Assembly: GCF_008831285.2 (NCBI RefSeq)
Contig: NC_045141.1
Location: 16,664,106 to 16,728,105, forward strand
From: Nymphaea colorata
Lineage: Eukaryota; Streptophyta; Magnoliopsida; Nymphaeales; Nymphaeaceae
DNA length: 64,000 bases
Direction of reading: 5' to 3'
The position numbers and the translations under genes are program-made. The notes below the pieces were generated by a model. It searched no databases. It was not told the origin of the DNA and saw only the letters and a program-made list of their open reading frames with translations. Below, piece after piece: positions 45,196-57,720 of the stretch (within the stretch, counting starts at the first letter, position 1; the number at the start of each line of letters is the position of its first letter).

Positions 45196-48100
45196 TTACC
45201 ACTTCAAGTTCAATGTGAAAGGCTCTGGAGAAACCTTCGCAGGTGAAAACCTGCCAAATGATGCATTGGACAGCAAGCTACTCCATGCAACCGATTCCAC
45301 TACAATAAATGGCCTCACCTTCTTGATTATGACTGGCCTCAGCTCACCTCCCTCCACCCTTGCCAAAACATCAAACCAAAAGCGCCTTCTCGTTGGCCTT
45401 GTGATCCAAGTTGGCATTGACTCCAGAATTTTGTCACCACTGTCCACTTCTTTTTCCAGTTCTAATTGAAATTTAACCAATGTAGATGCTGCTATTTTCG
45501 CTTTCAGTACTCTAAAACCACCTTCATGATGAAGCCGGACACCAAGAAAACTCCTCAGCAATTTGTCCAGTAGTACCAACCTTGAATCAAGGATCCGTGT
45601 AGAATGCCCTAAGCCACCGGATCGTTGGCCTGTGTAGCACTTTTCCGAGTCAAGCCGAACCATGTCTTGAGACAAAACCTCTGTTTGGATGTAACCTTTG
45701 GAATTTGAGTTTCTATAAGCAAAGACAGAGGATGGCCCTTCAATCTGAATGTGAAGTAATGGAGTGCATGAAGTGTAATGTCCAAAATATCGAAGCCAGC
45801 TGCTTTTATCATTGGAAGAAAAAGAGCTTCTGTTGAATGGCATGCCAAAGTTGAATGGATCAACTATGCTGACCTGTTGAGCATTTTTTACAGATAAAGT
45901 AATTCCTTCACCAACAAGAACACGTTTGAAACCTGTCAAAGTGGTGTTCATCTGAGCACCAGACCAATGATGGCAACAATCAACAGGAAACTCGTTTAGT
46001 TTTCAGAGATTAAACGTTGAAAGGAAAAACTCAACACATTGAGGATAGTAGGAAGTTAGGAACTACCCAAAAAGTCATTATTCTAAAATAAAAAGGCAGA
46101 ACTCATGAAGCCCACAACATATGACGATGGAGGAGAGTGTTGAAATTTCGGTGGCACATCTGTAGAATATTTTCTACTGAAAAGTGATTATGCATTAACC
46201 AGTTTCATATAAGAAGCAGTCTGCTGCACTTTGAACGAAAAGGTCTAGAAACATAGCAAGAAAAGTAATACTTGTTACAAACAGGTAGCATAAGCTACAG
46301 TCATTCTAAGGTCTAGGCTAAGGTTTCACTATACTACCGTAGCTCCAGTTACAGCTAATTTTGCACTATACAAGGAGATTTATGTGACCCTCTCTGAAGT
46401 GCTAGAACTTTACAAAGAAAACTATCAATTTATATGCCAGCCACATGTTCAGTAATAAACAGATAACCTGTCTTGTTGGTTTTCATTCAACAGTAACAAC
46501 TCATGGACCTTGTTATTTTTGCATGGGGAGGCAAAGATGGTCATCCAATGGTTGGGACTCCTACATTACCTTCACATGAAAATTTAGCAGAACTTGTCTA
46601 TGTCCCAACTCCCAAGCTAGTTGAGGTCGAACACGAGCATAGATGACCTTTTGCAAGCTAGGGCACTAGAGTGCAGATCACATGTATGCTCATTTTCTGC
46701 ATAAAGTTTGTTATCCATTTATGAAGTTGTGCTCATTAAATTACATCTTCTCTTAGAAAAAAATGAACCACACACACACACATACAAGGTCATCTCATAA
46801 ACCATATATCATGACAATGCACAAAATCTGAATTAGATAGCCTCTTTTAAACATGAAAAGATATATACTGCCTACAAAATGAGGAGATAAACCCACCAAT
46901 TATCACACAGCAACATTGTGTGAACTGATGGGCAGTTCAAAGCACATGTGGCATCTACTTGTTCTTTCAACTTTGAGCAGATCTATTCACAGTTTTCATA
47001 TGAATGACAGAAAATGGAAGGCTAATATAGAAACATACTGGAAGCTTTAGCAGCACTGCATCTTCTCCTGTGATGGCTAACTCAAGTGGACCCTTGAACT
47101 TGAGAGACTTCAATCCAGGCTTCACACTGGCCAGTCCAAGAAAACCTATTCCTGCATTTGACACTTTTTCCTCCCTTCGTAAGCGCTTCCATGATGCAAC
47201 TTCATCTGTGAACTTTGCTGCCCACATAATTTTCCCTACCCGAAGATAGAACTCATATCGGTGAGAAACACCACCCTTAGCACTGCTTATCTTGATGCTA
47301 GAGAAGCTTGTGTTTTCAAACTCCCATTTTTCTTCAATTGAGATTGCTCTCAAAATCTCCTATTTATATTACCCATCACCATCAGACAAACAACATGAAA
47401 GATGAATTATGCCACACCAGTGATTCAAAATCAGAAAGCTAATCAAAGCTAGTATTCTTTTAAACCAGAGCTACAAATTCATCAAGATCTTGCAAGGTCA
47501 CTGAAAAATCAAAAGTGGAAGTATTACTTGCTTGCAGAAAACTTTCTTCTTGAGAAATCAATTCTAAAATGTGAAACATTTCAAAATCCAAAGCCTGTCA
47601 TCGGGGAGGAGCATTTTCCTTATTCTCAAGGATACCCCATTATGAGATTATTTAAATATTTCATTATTTTAATTGATTTTTTAAATTATTTCTATATACA
47701 AGGCGTCAGTTTATAAGTTTACTTCTTGAAAACTTTTTTTATCTGAACACTCTGGCTGCAATTGGACATATCTTTGAAGATCTCTTAAGAAGCAAAGAAG
47801 GGGTTTGGGAAGAAAATCGTGTGCTTGGAAAAAATGTTTCTCTTGAGCTCTTTTTTTTTTCCTGAACTCTAACAGTTTAGCTGCATTTCAACATATCTCC
47901 GAAGATCTCTTAAGAAACAAGGAAGGTATTTGGCAAGAACATTGTGCTTTGGAACACTTGCTCCTCTAACACATGTTTTAAGAACACAATGTCATTGTTT
48001 CAGGAAATATGGTGTGATTGTGACAAGCATTTGGTTATTAGTCCAAAAACAATATCTATAATCACATCATGTTTCTGGACCAAAAGATGGTGCTTTTAGA

Positions 48101-48953
48101 TCATGCATTTTAAGAACATGCAATGTTCTTATTGAATGCCTTTGAAGGTACATTAATGTAAATGGTAGATTCCCTTTTTTTCCTAGTTTCACTGGATGAC
48201 CGAAATTATTTATTAAAAAAAGTTGTTTCTCAACTGATACTAGCTATGATAATGCTCACACAAACAATACATGTATAAATTTGGTCATAATATGTACATG
48301 GGTGTTTTTTGTGTGAGTGTGAGTGTGTCTTGGCTACCGTCCTGCTTTCCAAGACGTTCCCCAATTCTGTTTCCCTTATGGCGCTATTGAGATCTTCCGC
48401 TCAAAATAAATAACAGCCACTAGAAAGGGGAAGAAAAACAGTACGAATGAAGATGAAATGTTTATAAAAACTCAAAAGAAATTAATAAACAGGAAAAAGG
48501 AAACAACGAAATTCGCGTAAAAAAAAAAGTTAATCGATGAAGTCCTCGGAACAGATAAATCCATAGATATGGAACTCTAAACCGATAAGCAACCACAGTC
48601 AGGATTTTCACTAAAGGACACGAAGAAAGAAGAAGGCCGGTTCAGAAGAATGGGTAAAAACTAAAAAGCCGATCAAACCCTCAGCAGACGCTAAACACTA
48701 ACAATTGATGACAACAATAATTCGAAATTTCTCGACCTAAATCTGTACTGAGAGAAAAGGTTCTCACGCGAGCATATAGAGAGAAAGAGAGAGATGGAGA
48801 TTCTTCTTCTCTTACCTTCAAGAAAGGGGCGGCAGGGGAAGGTTCTACCTCCGCCGTGTGTAAGGGGAAGACCCGGAGGGTCGAGTTCCGTGTCAATGGA
48901 AGACTAGACGCCGTTGAAGCAAGCAAGACCAAGAGGAAAAGCCACGCCGTCAT
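45196..48953 (-). CDS. Secretory-pathway protein, tentatively TIN1-like
   Basis: Minus-strand exons 48953-48816, 47356-47039 and 45951-45196 (all phase 0) give 403 residues. Exon 1 encodes a clear signal peptide (MTAWLFLLVLLASTASSLP). Exon 2 begins ILRAISIEEKWEFEN and contains RYEFYLRVGKIMWAAKFTDE. Exon 3 holds MPFNRSSFSSNDKSSWLRYF, GHYTSCTPLLHIQIEGPSS, PTRRRFWFDVLARVEGGELR and a TLNLKW end. No KDEL or transmembrane segment is visible after the signal. Length and order fit, from memory, the plant-specific TUNICAMYCIN INDUCED 1 family, an ER protein raised by unfolded-protein stress; that name is an inference. The exon 2 acceptor (AATAGGAG) lacks a good pyrimidine tract and is the least certain junction. 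A partial copy of its 3' region lies beyond esterase E. Confidence 0.72.
47746..47965. repeat. Two diverged direct repeats in TIN1-like intron 1
   Basis: A unit with CATATCT(T/C)(T/C)GAAGATCTCTTAAG and the following AAGGTATTTGG(C/G)AAGAA-type sequence occurs near 47768 and again near 47900. Confidence 0.6.
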
Positions 48954-51032
48954 CTCTCTCTCTCTCTCTCTCGGCGATCAGATTGCCAGCGGGAGACCTG
49001 AGAGACGCATGACTGGAATTAAAGACAGTATCGTGTCCGAGCATTCGTGCGCCTCAGATTGTACCTGAGCGGTTGTGTGTAGGTGCGCGCACCCCATCCC
49101 AATGATTGTTCGGGGTGAGGCCGCCGGCTGTGGCGGTCGGGACGGGTTCCGACCCGTCGGTTGTAATTGGGTCGGGTCTACCCGAACTAAACAAGAAAAC
49201 GACCCGATATTGTTCAAGGTAGGGTTTGAATCAAAACGGGTCAGACATTTTGTCATGGCGCCCTATGACCTGGTTTTCCCATGATACTGGGTTCGGATCT
49301 TATTTGATCTGGATTTAGTTCGTATCCATACTCATGCCGCGTGACAAGCTTGCAGGCTTAATTGAGAGTCGATCCATCTCTAAAAGAAGTGGGACTCAAA
49401 ACTTGTTCTTTAGTCCGATAGATCCCGACCTATCTTCTAGCAGCATCAGTTTGGTCTCAAAATGATTAAGAAGCAAAACAATCAATCACTTAACAACTCT
49501 TTTTATAAATTCTCACCATTTAGATGTTTCAATTAAAGTATTGGATGTCGGTTTTATAACATCTGCATACCAGGCATGGAGAGTGAGTAGGAAGATTATT
49601 TCATTTTACATCTAACTGAGAGCCAAAGCTTTCACTCTCATCTATTCTCCTATAGCACTAGGCATGCTTTTGATACTCAAGTTGATTTTTCTGATTTACT
49701 TTAACTTGCAAATCGGTGTCTTTTCTTGAAATATAAAGAGTTGATGTGAAATATAAAGAATTGATGCTTTGAGAGTTTGAAACATATACTGACTGTCTAC
49801 TAGATCTCACCCCATCTCTATACTCATAATAACAAATTCTCACAATTTTTAATACATAAATAATAGGCATTCAACTTTTTTTTCGAAATTTTGAACGCCT
49901 ATTTAGTAGGTACCAAAAGTTGAAGTGGCAATTTGTTAGTGGCGGATCAATTGCTGGGTGGGTTTTCTAAGTTTTTCAATCAATGGTAGATGAATCCAAA
50001 TCCAATAACGAGTCTGGGTTACTAAGATGCCTTAACTTACACTACACATCCAAACTAGATTCCAAAAGTTAGTAGATGTGCCCTACATGTCTAAGACATA
50101 ATGCATGTGGTTTCTCTATGTTTCAGTTAGACTTGAGGACCAACCGAAAATACAAAATTTTTTGCACCGAGATTTATGCATCTGAGACAACTTTTCCTAT
50201 GCAAACACGCTGCAACTTGTCAAATGCATGTGATTTTTCTCATAAATCACATGAATTTTTCTTGTTGATCACAATGGCCATTTGATTTTGACGGATACCC
50301 AAATTCAATTACATGCAAGAAAATTAGATTTTTTTTTTTTTTGCAAGTTTTGTATTCAAATACAAACTCTATGGACATCCCATGTGGTAACAGCTGTAAT
50401 CTTGACATCTCAAGTTTTAGTTGAGAAGTTTTAGTTGAGAGAGTAAGTAGGGGTGCACATGAGCCGAGACTCGCTTGAGTTGAGGCCGGTTGAATTTGAA
50501 TCATAAGTCAAAAAAACTTGAGCTCACTCATAAGTAAAAAAACTTGAGCTCACTCATAAGTTCTTTAATTCAACTGAAAGTCGACTATACAGTGTCACAG
50601 CTCGATCTCAAGTTCTTTAATTCCTTTAACTCGTTTATGTTAATATGTGTCCTTTTTTTAACACGTCAACTTATTTAACTAATTCAATTATGATGAACCG
50701 GTTTTACGAGTTTAAACAAATCGATATGAACTCGACTTGTTTAGCGAACTCGACTCGCACGATTAACGATATACAACTAGGAACCGAGAGTGTTTGCTTT
50801 CTGCCCTTCTCACTGTCGCAGTACGGCATTCCTGCCGGAATAATTCTCCCTTCCCCTTGCTTGCTCTCGGGGGAAGGTACGCCTCGCCTTTCCCCTGGTA
50901 TTTAGAATTCCACCAAGTCTTTCAAATTGGCGCAATCTTCGCATGAGCGTCATCTCCTAGTTGACACTCTCATCTTTTTTTCTCATGAATTCTCGTGTTT
51001 GTTTTTTCCTTTGCAGAAGGAGGCGGAGGACC
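48954..51032. other. Divergent intergenic region, TIN1-like and ATG101
   Basis: The promoters of the minus-strand TIN1-like gene and plus-strand ATG101 lie here. A CT tract sits just upstream of the TIN1-like ATG (48954-48973). A likely 5' UTR intron of ATG101 runs from the donor GAAG/GTACGC at about 50877 to the acceptor TTTGCAG/AAGG at 51016. No other gene is recognised. Confidence 0.5.
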
Positions 51033-54000
51033 ATGAATTGTGAAGTTTGCCATCTTAAAGAGCTGGTATTTCTTCGTTCAATGTCTTCTTTTCCTTCTGT
51101 CGACTTGGTTTAGAATTGTTGGTATGTGTTCGTAGGCTTGCTTTCTGCAAAACGTTGAATATTGGATGGTCTTAACTGTTAAGTGGGGAAGCGTGTAAAA
51201 TCGAAGTTCTGGTGTTGTTGGTGTATCTAGCAATGGTTTTGGTTGATAAGCCATTTGGTTAGGGTTTCGTGGCCATCAGTGCCATGTGTAAATTAAAAAA
51301 GATGCCGTCCTTTGATCTGTAAGTCATGTTCTTTCTTCTGATTTGGGGGAAGTGTAGGATCTATGCTCTGCTAAATTTGTACCAACGGCGTCACTGAGTT
51401 TTAGAGGACTATCAGGTTCGTCGTTCTGTTGAGACGGCAATGTTGCCATCGCGTAATAAAATTTAGATTCCATATAATTGGGGAGGAAGAGAGAAGAATT
51501 CTCTAACGAAAGGTGTGATTGTGCCAACCAGGCAAGCTGGTAGTTCTAGCTTCCTTGTGGAAGCCCTTGGTCATATTATATGTTCCTTTTCTCTGATAAG
51601 AAAAAGATTGTTGGAGAGAAGCACAATTTATGATGCAATCCTGGATCTGCTTTCGGTGCATGTTCACTTGAGACAGAAGATTGGATGGACGTTTGGCATA
51701 CGAGTCTAACCATTATAGTTCTTGTCTTTCACAAGAAAAATGGTGATAATTCAACAATTGTCTGAGAAGAATCACATGTTGGAACTTTATCTTACTCTGT
51801 ATGGAGTATGGACAGAGATTTAGATTGTTTCTTAGCTTAATATGCTATAAGTTTCTAAATCTTATAGTTCTTCTCTTTGTGATCTATTCTTACTATTGAT
51901 CCTTGCGCTGGTGCTTATATGCCTGGTGGAGCATTTTGTGAGTTATATGATTTTATGTTTGTAGGAAGTAGAGGCAGTTGAAATCCCAGAAGTCCTACGA
52001 TGTAAGTTCTGCTGTTTGTTTTATATTTAAAGTAGGATGTGCTTTTAGTATATAGTTGTTTCGCTGCTTACCCGTGCAGTGTGTGCACCTACTGATGAAC
52101 CATTTTCACTATTTAATGTGTGCTTGATGAATTTTTTACAAAGTCTGTGTGGTATCAATGCAGGCATACTTCACACCATTTTGTTCCACAGAGCCTTGGG
52201 GCTTGTTCGCCCAAATGATGTTGACTCTGAACTCTTTGATATTACTTATGTAAGTTTCATATTGTCCTTCACATTTCTATGTAGTAGTGCGTTGATGGCT
52301 AGTTTACATATTTTGATTGGCGGCATGCCAAGATGTTTGAACTTTGAAAATTGCGTAATCTGAGTCAATGTTGGAGAGCATGTGAATGATATATTCAGTG
52401 ACGTTCTGTGATGTTTTATGAGTTATGACTTTTGACTTTTGAACAGCAGTCAACATTGGAGAGCATGTGAGTGATCTACTCAATGATGTTCGATGAGGAT
52501 TTATTAGTTTTGAGTCTTTTGACTATCGAACAACTAACAAAGTATATTTGCATACTTTTTAGTTCCAAAACATTATAACCAAATTTTCTAGTTCATTCCT
52601 AGACTGGAACGTGGTAAAAGAGACATTTATTTGGGTAAAGTGTGATTTTTTCATTCTCATGTTATTCCTTTATTTATGTATCTGCTTGTTGACAGCTATG
52701 GATGGTAATGGTATTGAGTTGTATATATCAGTATATCTACTCTATAGTTGATGGCTTACGTCCTGCACTCTGCCAGTACTCAATACACGATCACATTTTG
52801 TTCTCTCCTGAAAATACAATGTTCTCAGAGCCTCCTACTTTGTTTGTTCCCCTAACCATGAGTCTCGTGTGAAACAATTTCCCTCATTTTCTAGTGACCA
52901 ATTGTTCTCTATTATTGCCTCATGCTTTATTATTTCAGTCTCATTTTCTTTGCACTTTAATTATCTAACTTATTTCAGTCTCATTTTCTTTGCACTTTAA
53001 TTTATCTAAACTTGTTTTTCCTTTTAAGGTGCAATGTGGGGATGCTGACCTGGAAAAGAATATAGAGGAAAAGATCGATCAGTTCATTGCATGGGTGGAG
53101 AAGCACCCTAACAAGAAAAGCCAGGTGAATCATTTTGGCCATTCGCTTGATCTATTTTCTCCGGTCCTTAATGCTCCTTAATGCTCGTTACTTATCTAAA
53201 TTTTAGCTGCTTTTGGAGAACCTTATATTTTTAATGTTCAGAAATGTTAGGTTCTTGCGAAGCTTGACCTTTGAGTTTCTTTCGCTTAACTTTTGGCGCT
53301 TTGGAAAAATGATAATTTTGTTGCTTGTGATAAAAGGCATGTTAAAGAATAATTGGCTGGCTTTTCTTTTCCTGATATCTAGAAATCTGAATCTTGATTA
53401 CGAAAGCACAGGATGAACATCAGGAATGGTCTCCCAGCTGCTCACTAAGACCTAGGTAAGAGTTCTCTCTAATCCTGAATAAATCAGGTCTAGCAGGTAT
53501 TGTGCATGTAGTTTTCTCGTCTTTCCTAATAAAGGGTGAGGAGATGAACTGACCTCATAGTTTGAGATTGACACACCAAAAGTCAAATAAAAATAAAAAT
53601 TTGGAACCTCTCTCCATGGCATATGCAACATCAAAACTTTGGGAAGTAGGTAGTTAGTAGAAAATGACCATTCTCTCTCTCCCTCCCTCCCTCCCTCCCT
53701 CCCTCCCTCTCTCTCTCTCTCTCTCTCTCAAAAGCACACACTCGCACATGCAAAAACATCTTTCCATCATTTATGCAAGTTGCTGTCAAATGGATGGGGA
53801 CTATAAAAGTTGTCGACTTATCCTATCTTTCTTCTTTAGTCTATGGGTTATGCTGTATGAGTGTATTCTATTTCTTTAGTCTTGTGTATTCATTTGTTTT
53901 TCTTGCTGCCAACTTCATTTCTATGTAGAAAATGTGTCTGATCAACCTTGTCATGAACAATGCAGATTTGCCTTTCCTTCTTTGAGAAAAAGAACAAACA

Positions 54001-55121
54001 GGCTACATGGTTCAGTAACAAAATTGAGCGTCTGTATTGGGAGCAGTGGTTTATTTATATGAATGTTGTGTCCCCAAAATCCTATATGGGAAAGCATCAC
54101 CATGCCAAAGCTCGTACAGATTCAGTAGGTATAACATGTTCATCGCTGCAAGTCCTTTTCATTTGAATCATTGAGAGGTAGTTCCTGTTCACTGATGGTT
54201 TTGGTTTTTCTATCTACAGAGAGTACAGACGTGAGTACTCCACGTCATGCTTCTCTTGAGACATCCCTTCGTGAAGTATTGTTTCAAATTATCAAATTTG
54301 TAAATGAAAAGAAGGATCATATTCCGCCTGTTCCAATTTTGGATTGTGTCTCATTTCCTTATGAAATTACATTACCAAGGTAGCTCTTTAATGTGTATTT
54401 CCATGACCATAACTGGTAGCCATGATTCATTTTTAATTTCATTGCTGTGTTTGTTTTTCATGTTATTCCAGTTTATTGTCTATGTGCAATAGCTGTTGAT
54501 TTGTAACTTTGTCTCTGTTCATGGAAGTTAAGCCTACCATATGGCTCGTCTTTCTGCAGTCGAGAGGTGTTGTTTATGCATCTGATCCCCATTAGCAATT
54601 ACTTGTCAATTCCTTGAACAGAGTTACTTCTGTCTTCACTTCTGCATGATTACCTGCCAATATGGCTTTTATTTCATCACTGCATTGATATGCTGTGTGC
54701 AATGTGGAACTTTACTGATCTTTGTTTGGTCATGTGTTCCTATCCCAATATGGTGGCTCTCCCGGGACTCCTGGACTGCTTGTTGCATGCATAAAGAATG
54801 AAATTTTTCCATTGTTTTTTCTACAACCTTTCTTATTTCAATCATAGTTGGCAAACCCATGCAGACCCTGATCGGCTGATGACCAGGCCACCGAGTCATT
54901 GACTCATTGACTCGGTCAAGTTTTAAAATAACCTGAATCGGGCGAATCGGGGCGAGTCAGGGACAGACTGAGCCAAGGCTCATGGTCAGGTTTTCTAACG
55001 ATCCAAGTTGACTTGGGCGATTCTCGAGTTAACTCGGCGAGTCAGCCAACTATGGTTTCAATTCTCTTGGGTAAACGTAAACCTGATTCATCAATGTGCA
55101 TCTCTTTCTGTCTCTTATACT

Positions 55122-55167
<46 letters not shown>

Positions 55168-55342
55168 GCACACATGCATGAACATTTTCCCTAGCATGTG
55201 TGCCTACCGAAATTTTACTTTTTGAAATAGATGGTCATGTGCTGACTATTCTTCTCATGTACCCAGTGCCTCAGATTCTTCATTCGGCATGGATATGATC
55301 AAGAGGATGCTTCAGACTGGACATCCGACAATGCTTGGTTGA
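51033..55342 (+). CDS. ATG101: Autophagy-related protein 101
   Basis: Seven exons: 51033-51065, 51965-52001, 52164-52249, 53029-53124, 53966-54124, 54222-54379 and 55267-55342, encoding 214 residues. The protein starts MNCEVCHLKELEVEAVEI, continues LRCILHTILFHRALGLVRP, includes ERLYWEQW and LFQIIKFVNEKKDHIPP, and ends GHPTMLG, all hallmarks of plant ATG101. ATG101 is a HORMA-fold partner of ATG13 in the ATG1 kinase complex that starts autophagosome formation in the cytosol. Trp99-Phe100 before ERLYWEQW may correspond to the WF finger that recruits downstream factors (inference). All junctions are GT-AG. At the exon 5/6 junction I chose TCA/GTAGGT and CAGAG/AGT because alternatives give a stop. 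Introns hold one MITE and a (TA)n run. The length is normal and the gene looks functional. Confidence 0.93.
53671..53729. repeat. (CCCT)n/(CT)n microsatellite in ATG101 intron 4
   Basis: CCCT units followed by CT units within the intron between exons 4 and 5. Confidence 0.95.
54843..55054. mobile_element. MITE in ATG101 intron 6
   Basis: Perfect 10-bp terminal inverted repeats CATAGTTGGC (54843-54852) and GCCAACTATG (55045-55054) bound about 212 bp rich in GACTCGG and CGAGTCA motifs. Flanks share TTTCAAT, consistent with a 7-8 bp target-site duplication. It encodes nothing and sits well away from splice sites. Confidence 0.7.
55123..55164. repeat. (TA)n microsatellite in ATG101 intron 6
   Basis: About 42 bp of pure TA. 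Confidence 0.95.
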
Positions 55343-57720
55343 TCATCTACACTTGCAACTTAAAAATCACTTTTCTGATGTTTTGTGCATAATAGGCTCT
55401 TCGAAAACACTTGTTTAGTTCCTAACTGGCTTGTAAATAACAGTATATTCATCTGTTGATAAAATGAAAGTTCATAGAATCACAGTGCTCTCTCTCTCTC
55501 TCTGGTAGGCGAGTTAAGAACAGGATCGGAAATGTGCAAATTGCAATACCCCTGCTAGACTCTTGTCGAGTCTGAATTGATCAAAGAATCTTCTGCCAAT
55601 CTTGATAGGTGAACCGTTTTGAAGGATATAAAGAACCGTCCTCGTAATACATTAACTTGCTGGGGGTTTTCTGTTAATAGGGGTGGAGCCAAAAAAATTT
55701 TATGAAAAGGGCCAAATTAATGTTTTTAAATTTTGATTGGGGCTGAAATATCATTTTTCAAAATTTCTATATAAAACAAGTGAATTTTTTTAAAATTTAC
55801 ATGTAAATTTAAAAAAAGAAAAAGAAAATTGAGGATCAGGGCTTCGCCCCTGCCGTTAAAGATTATAAGACTAACGCGGGCCTGGTGGGGGTACTGACAG
55901 TCCTTTAAGACCGTCTCAGACCAAGTGCAGCAACCCGGTATAATAAATTGAAGAAAACCCCGATATAATAAATTGAAGAAAACCCTTTCTGGATTTGTGT
56001 ACAAGGAAACTGGGGTTCAGCAAATTCCTACGAGTTCATGCGAACATAAAAACTTGAATACCAAACTCGGTTTAATCCAGACTGACCTAGGTAGCCGGAG
56101 CTTCTGCTGGCCCGCCTAGCAAATATTTATCAGGCCAATTTCCCTCTCAAAACAGTTTGCTCGCACGCGTGCTAACACATGGTCACTCAATCTTGATAAC
56201 TTCAATCCACCAGTAATCCAGACCACTTTCCCCTCCCGTCACTCCAAGTCAGCGAGAGGGATAGATAGAATATAGTTGCCTAAGATTGTCAAGTATGCTT
56301 GCAGTGAGTTGCAAATATCTAATTTCCTTGTGTCTGTTGGTCATCCTACTGGTTGGGCTGATTCCTGACAGGTTTTTCGAAATCCGACCGCACAAATTAA
56401 TGCATAATATCAAAACGTACTTGCATTTAAAACGAACATAGAGGAATAGATCAATTGAATAAGAAACCATCAACAATTCATATTATTAACAAATGATCAT
56501 CAAAACACACACGAATAGAAACCCAACGATCTTTTTCCACATATATATTTATATACCAGATATCCAAATGTTGGCTGGAACTCGTCTTTTTTCACATTTT
56601 TAGTAGTTATAGCCGTATATTCATATATTTTCCATATTTCTTTAAAATATATCAACTTCCTTGGCTAAAGGCATAATGTCCAAGTAGAGGAAGACCATGC
56701 CGCGCCCACAGGGCTTACCTGTCAAGACATGGGGGCATTCGGTGGAGAGTGAAACCATGGGCAAGAAAGAGGTGGCACGCCCGTAACCAGTTGGGCAACA
56801 TAAAGCAGACGTAGAATGGCTCAACTCATAAGGTTAAGAAATCCGGAAGCAGCCCAAGAATTGGCAACGGCGGGCATTTCCCACCTGGTCAGAGACTTCG
56901 ATGACAGTTCACTTACAAGATCAACTTGGCAATCGTAAGCTATGAGTATGGACTAAGCACAGAGCCCCATGAACCGGACATGGTTTATCACCTCGAAAGA
57001 TGTCTGACCGATTCAACCATTGCCCAAGAATAAGAGGCCAAACAAACAACTGACTTGAGGACAAGGAGTAGACGCCCACCTGACAATGAATGCAACTCAT
57101 CCAAGGTAGGGGTGAAAGAGTCCAACCGATTCAAAGAGCCAGTCATGCATTTATGAGATTTCCACTTAAATATGGAGTATGGCCTTCTCTTGGAATGCAG
57201 ATTCCATTTTCAATTTCCCTTTTCAAATCGTAAAGGACCATATATACTCAACGAGAAAAGCGCATGCACATTTACTAGCTCAGAAAAGTACATAAATGGT
57301 TGAGCTTCTACGCCATAAGAGCTTAAGAGGATCTCAAGGATCAAAGCTTAAGAGGATCTCAAGGATCTAGGAAGATGCCATGGAGCAAAGAGCTATCTTA
57401 ATTACGAGGACACAGTTATTTGAAACATGAGAAAACACGCCGATGATGAGCTCATCGAGCATGTAGAAAATACAACAATAAATAACGTGGAGACTTGTGA
57501 AGTCCACAGATTTTGTAGCGACCTAGCCACAGAATCCAGAGATCACGGAAATGGATACAGGCTGTCCCCTTATTATCCGTAATAGTGAGCTTCTCGGGAG
57601 GAGTAATTACCTTTGCACTTGCTTGCCTATCACTTCATTACAGTGTGCAGACAGCAAGCAACACAAGCCAGTCAGGCATTTCGACCTGGCAAAATCATAT
57701 GAAGCCCAAAATAACTGGTC
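55343..57720. other. Convergent spacer between ATG101 and AGPR
   Basis: No gene is recognised. It contains a short transposon-end-like motif (GGGGTGGAGCCA at about 55680). A 25-bp tandem duplication (AGCTTAAGAGGATCTCAAGG, 57320 and 57345) is present. A less AT-rich stretch at 56640-57200 has short open frames without recognisable domains. Confidence 0.5.
57320..57369. repeat. 25-bp tandem duplication
   Basis: AGCTTAAGAGGATCTCAAGG and the following bases are repeated directly at 57320 and 57345. Confidence 0.85.

Noticed and set aside
45164-45469. Plus-strand 101-codon frame
   Set aside because: Antisense to the TIN1-like last exon, with no splice or family support.
48856-49068. Plus-strand frame over the signal-peptide exon
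   Set aside because: Antisense to exon 1 of the TIN1-like gene.
51515-51709. 64-codon frame in ATG101 intron 1
   Set aside because: It lies between two confirmed exons and has no domain.
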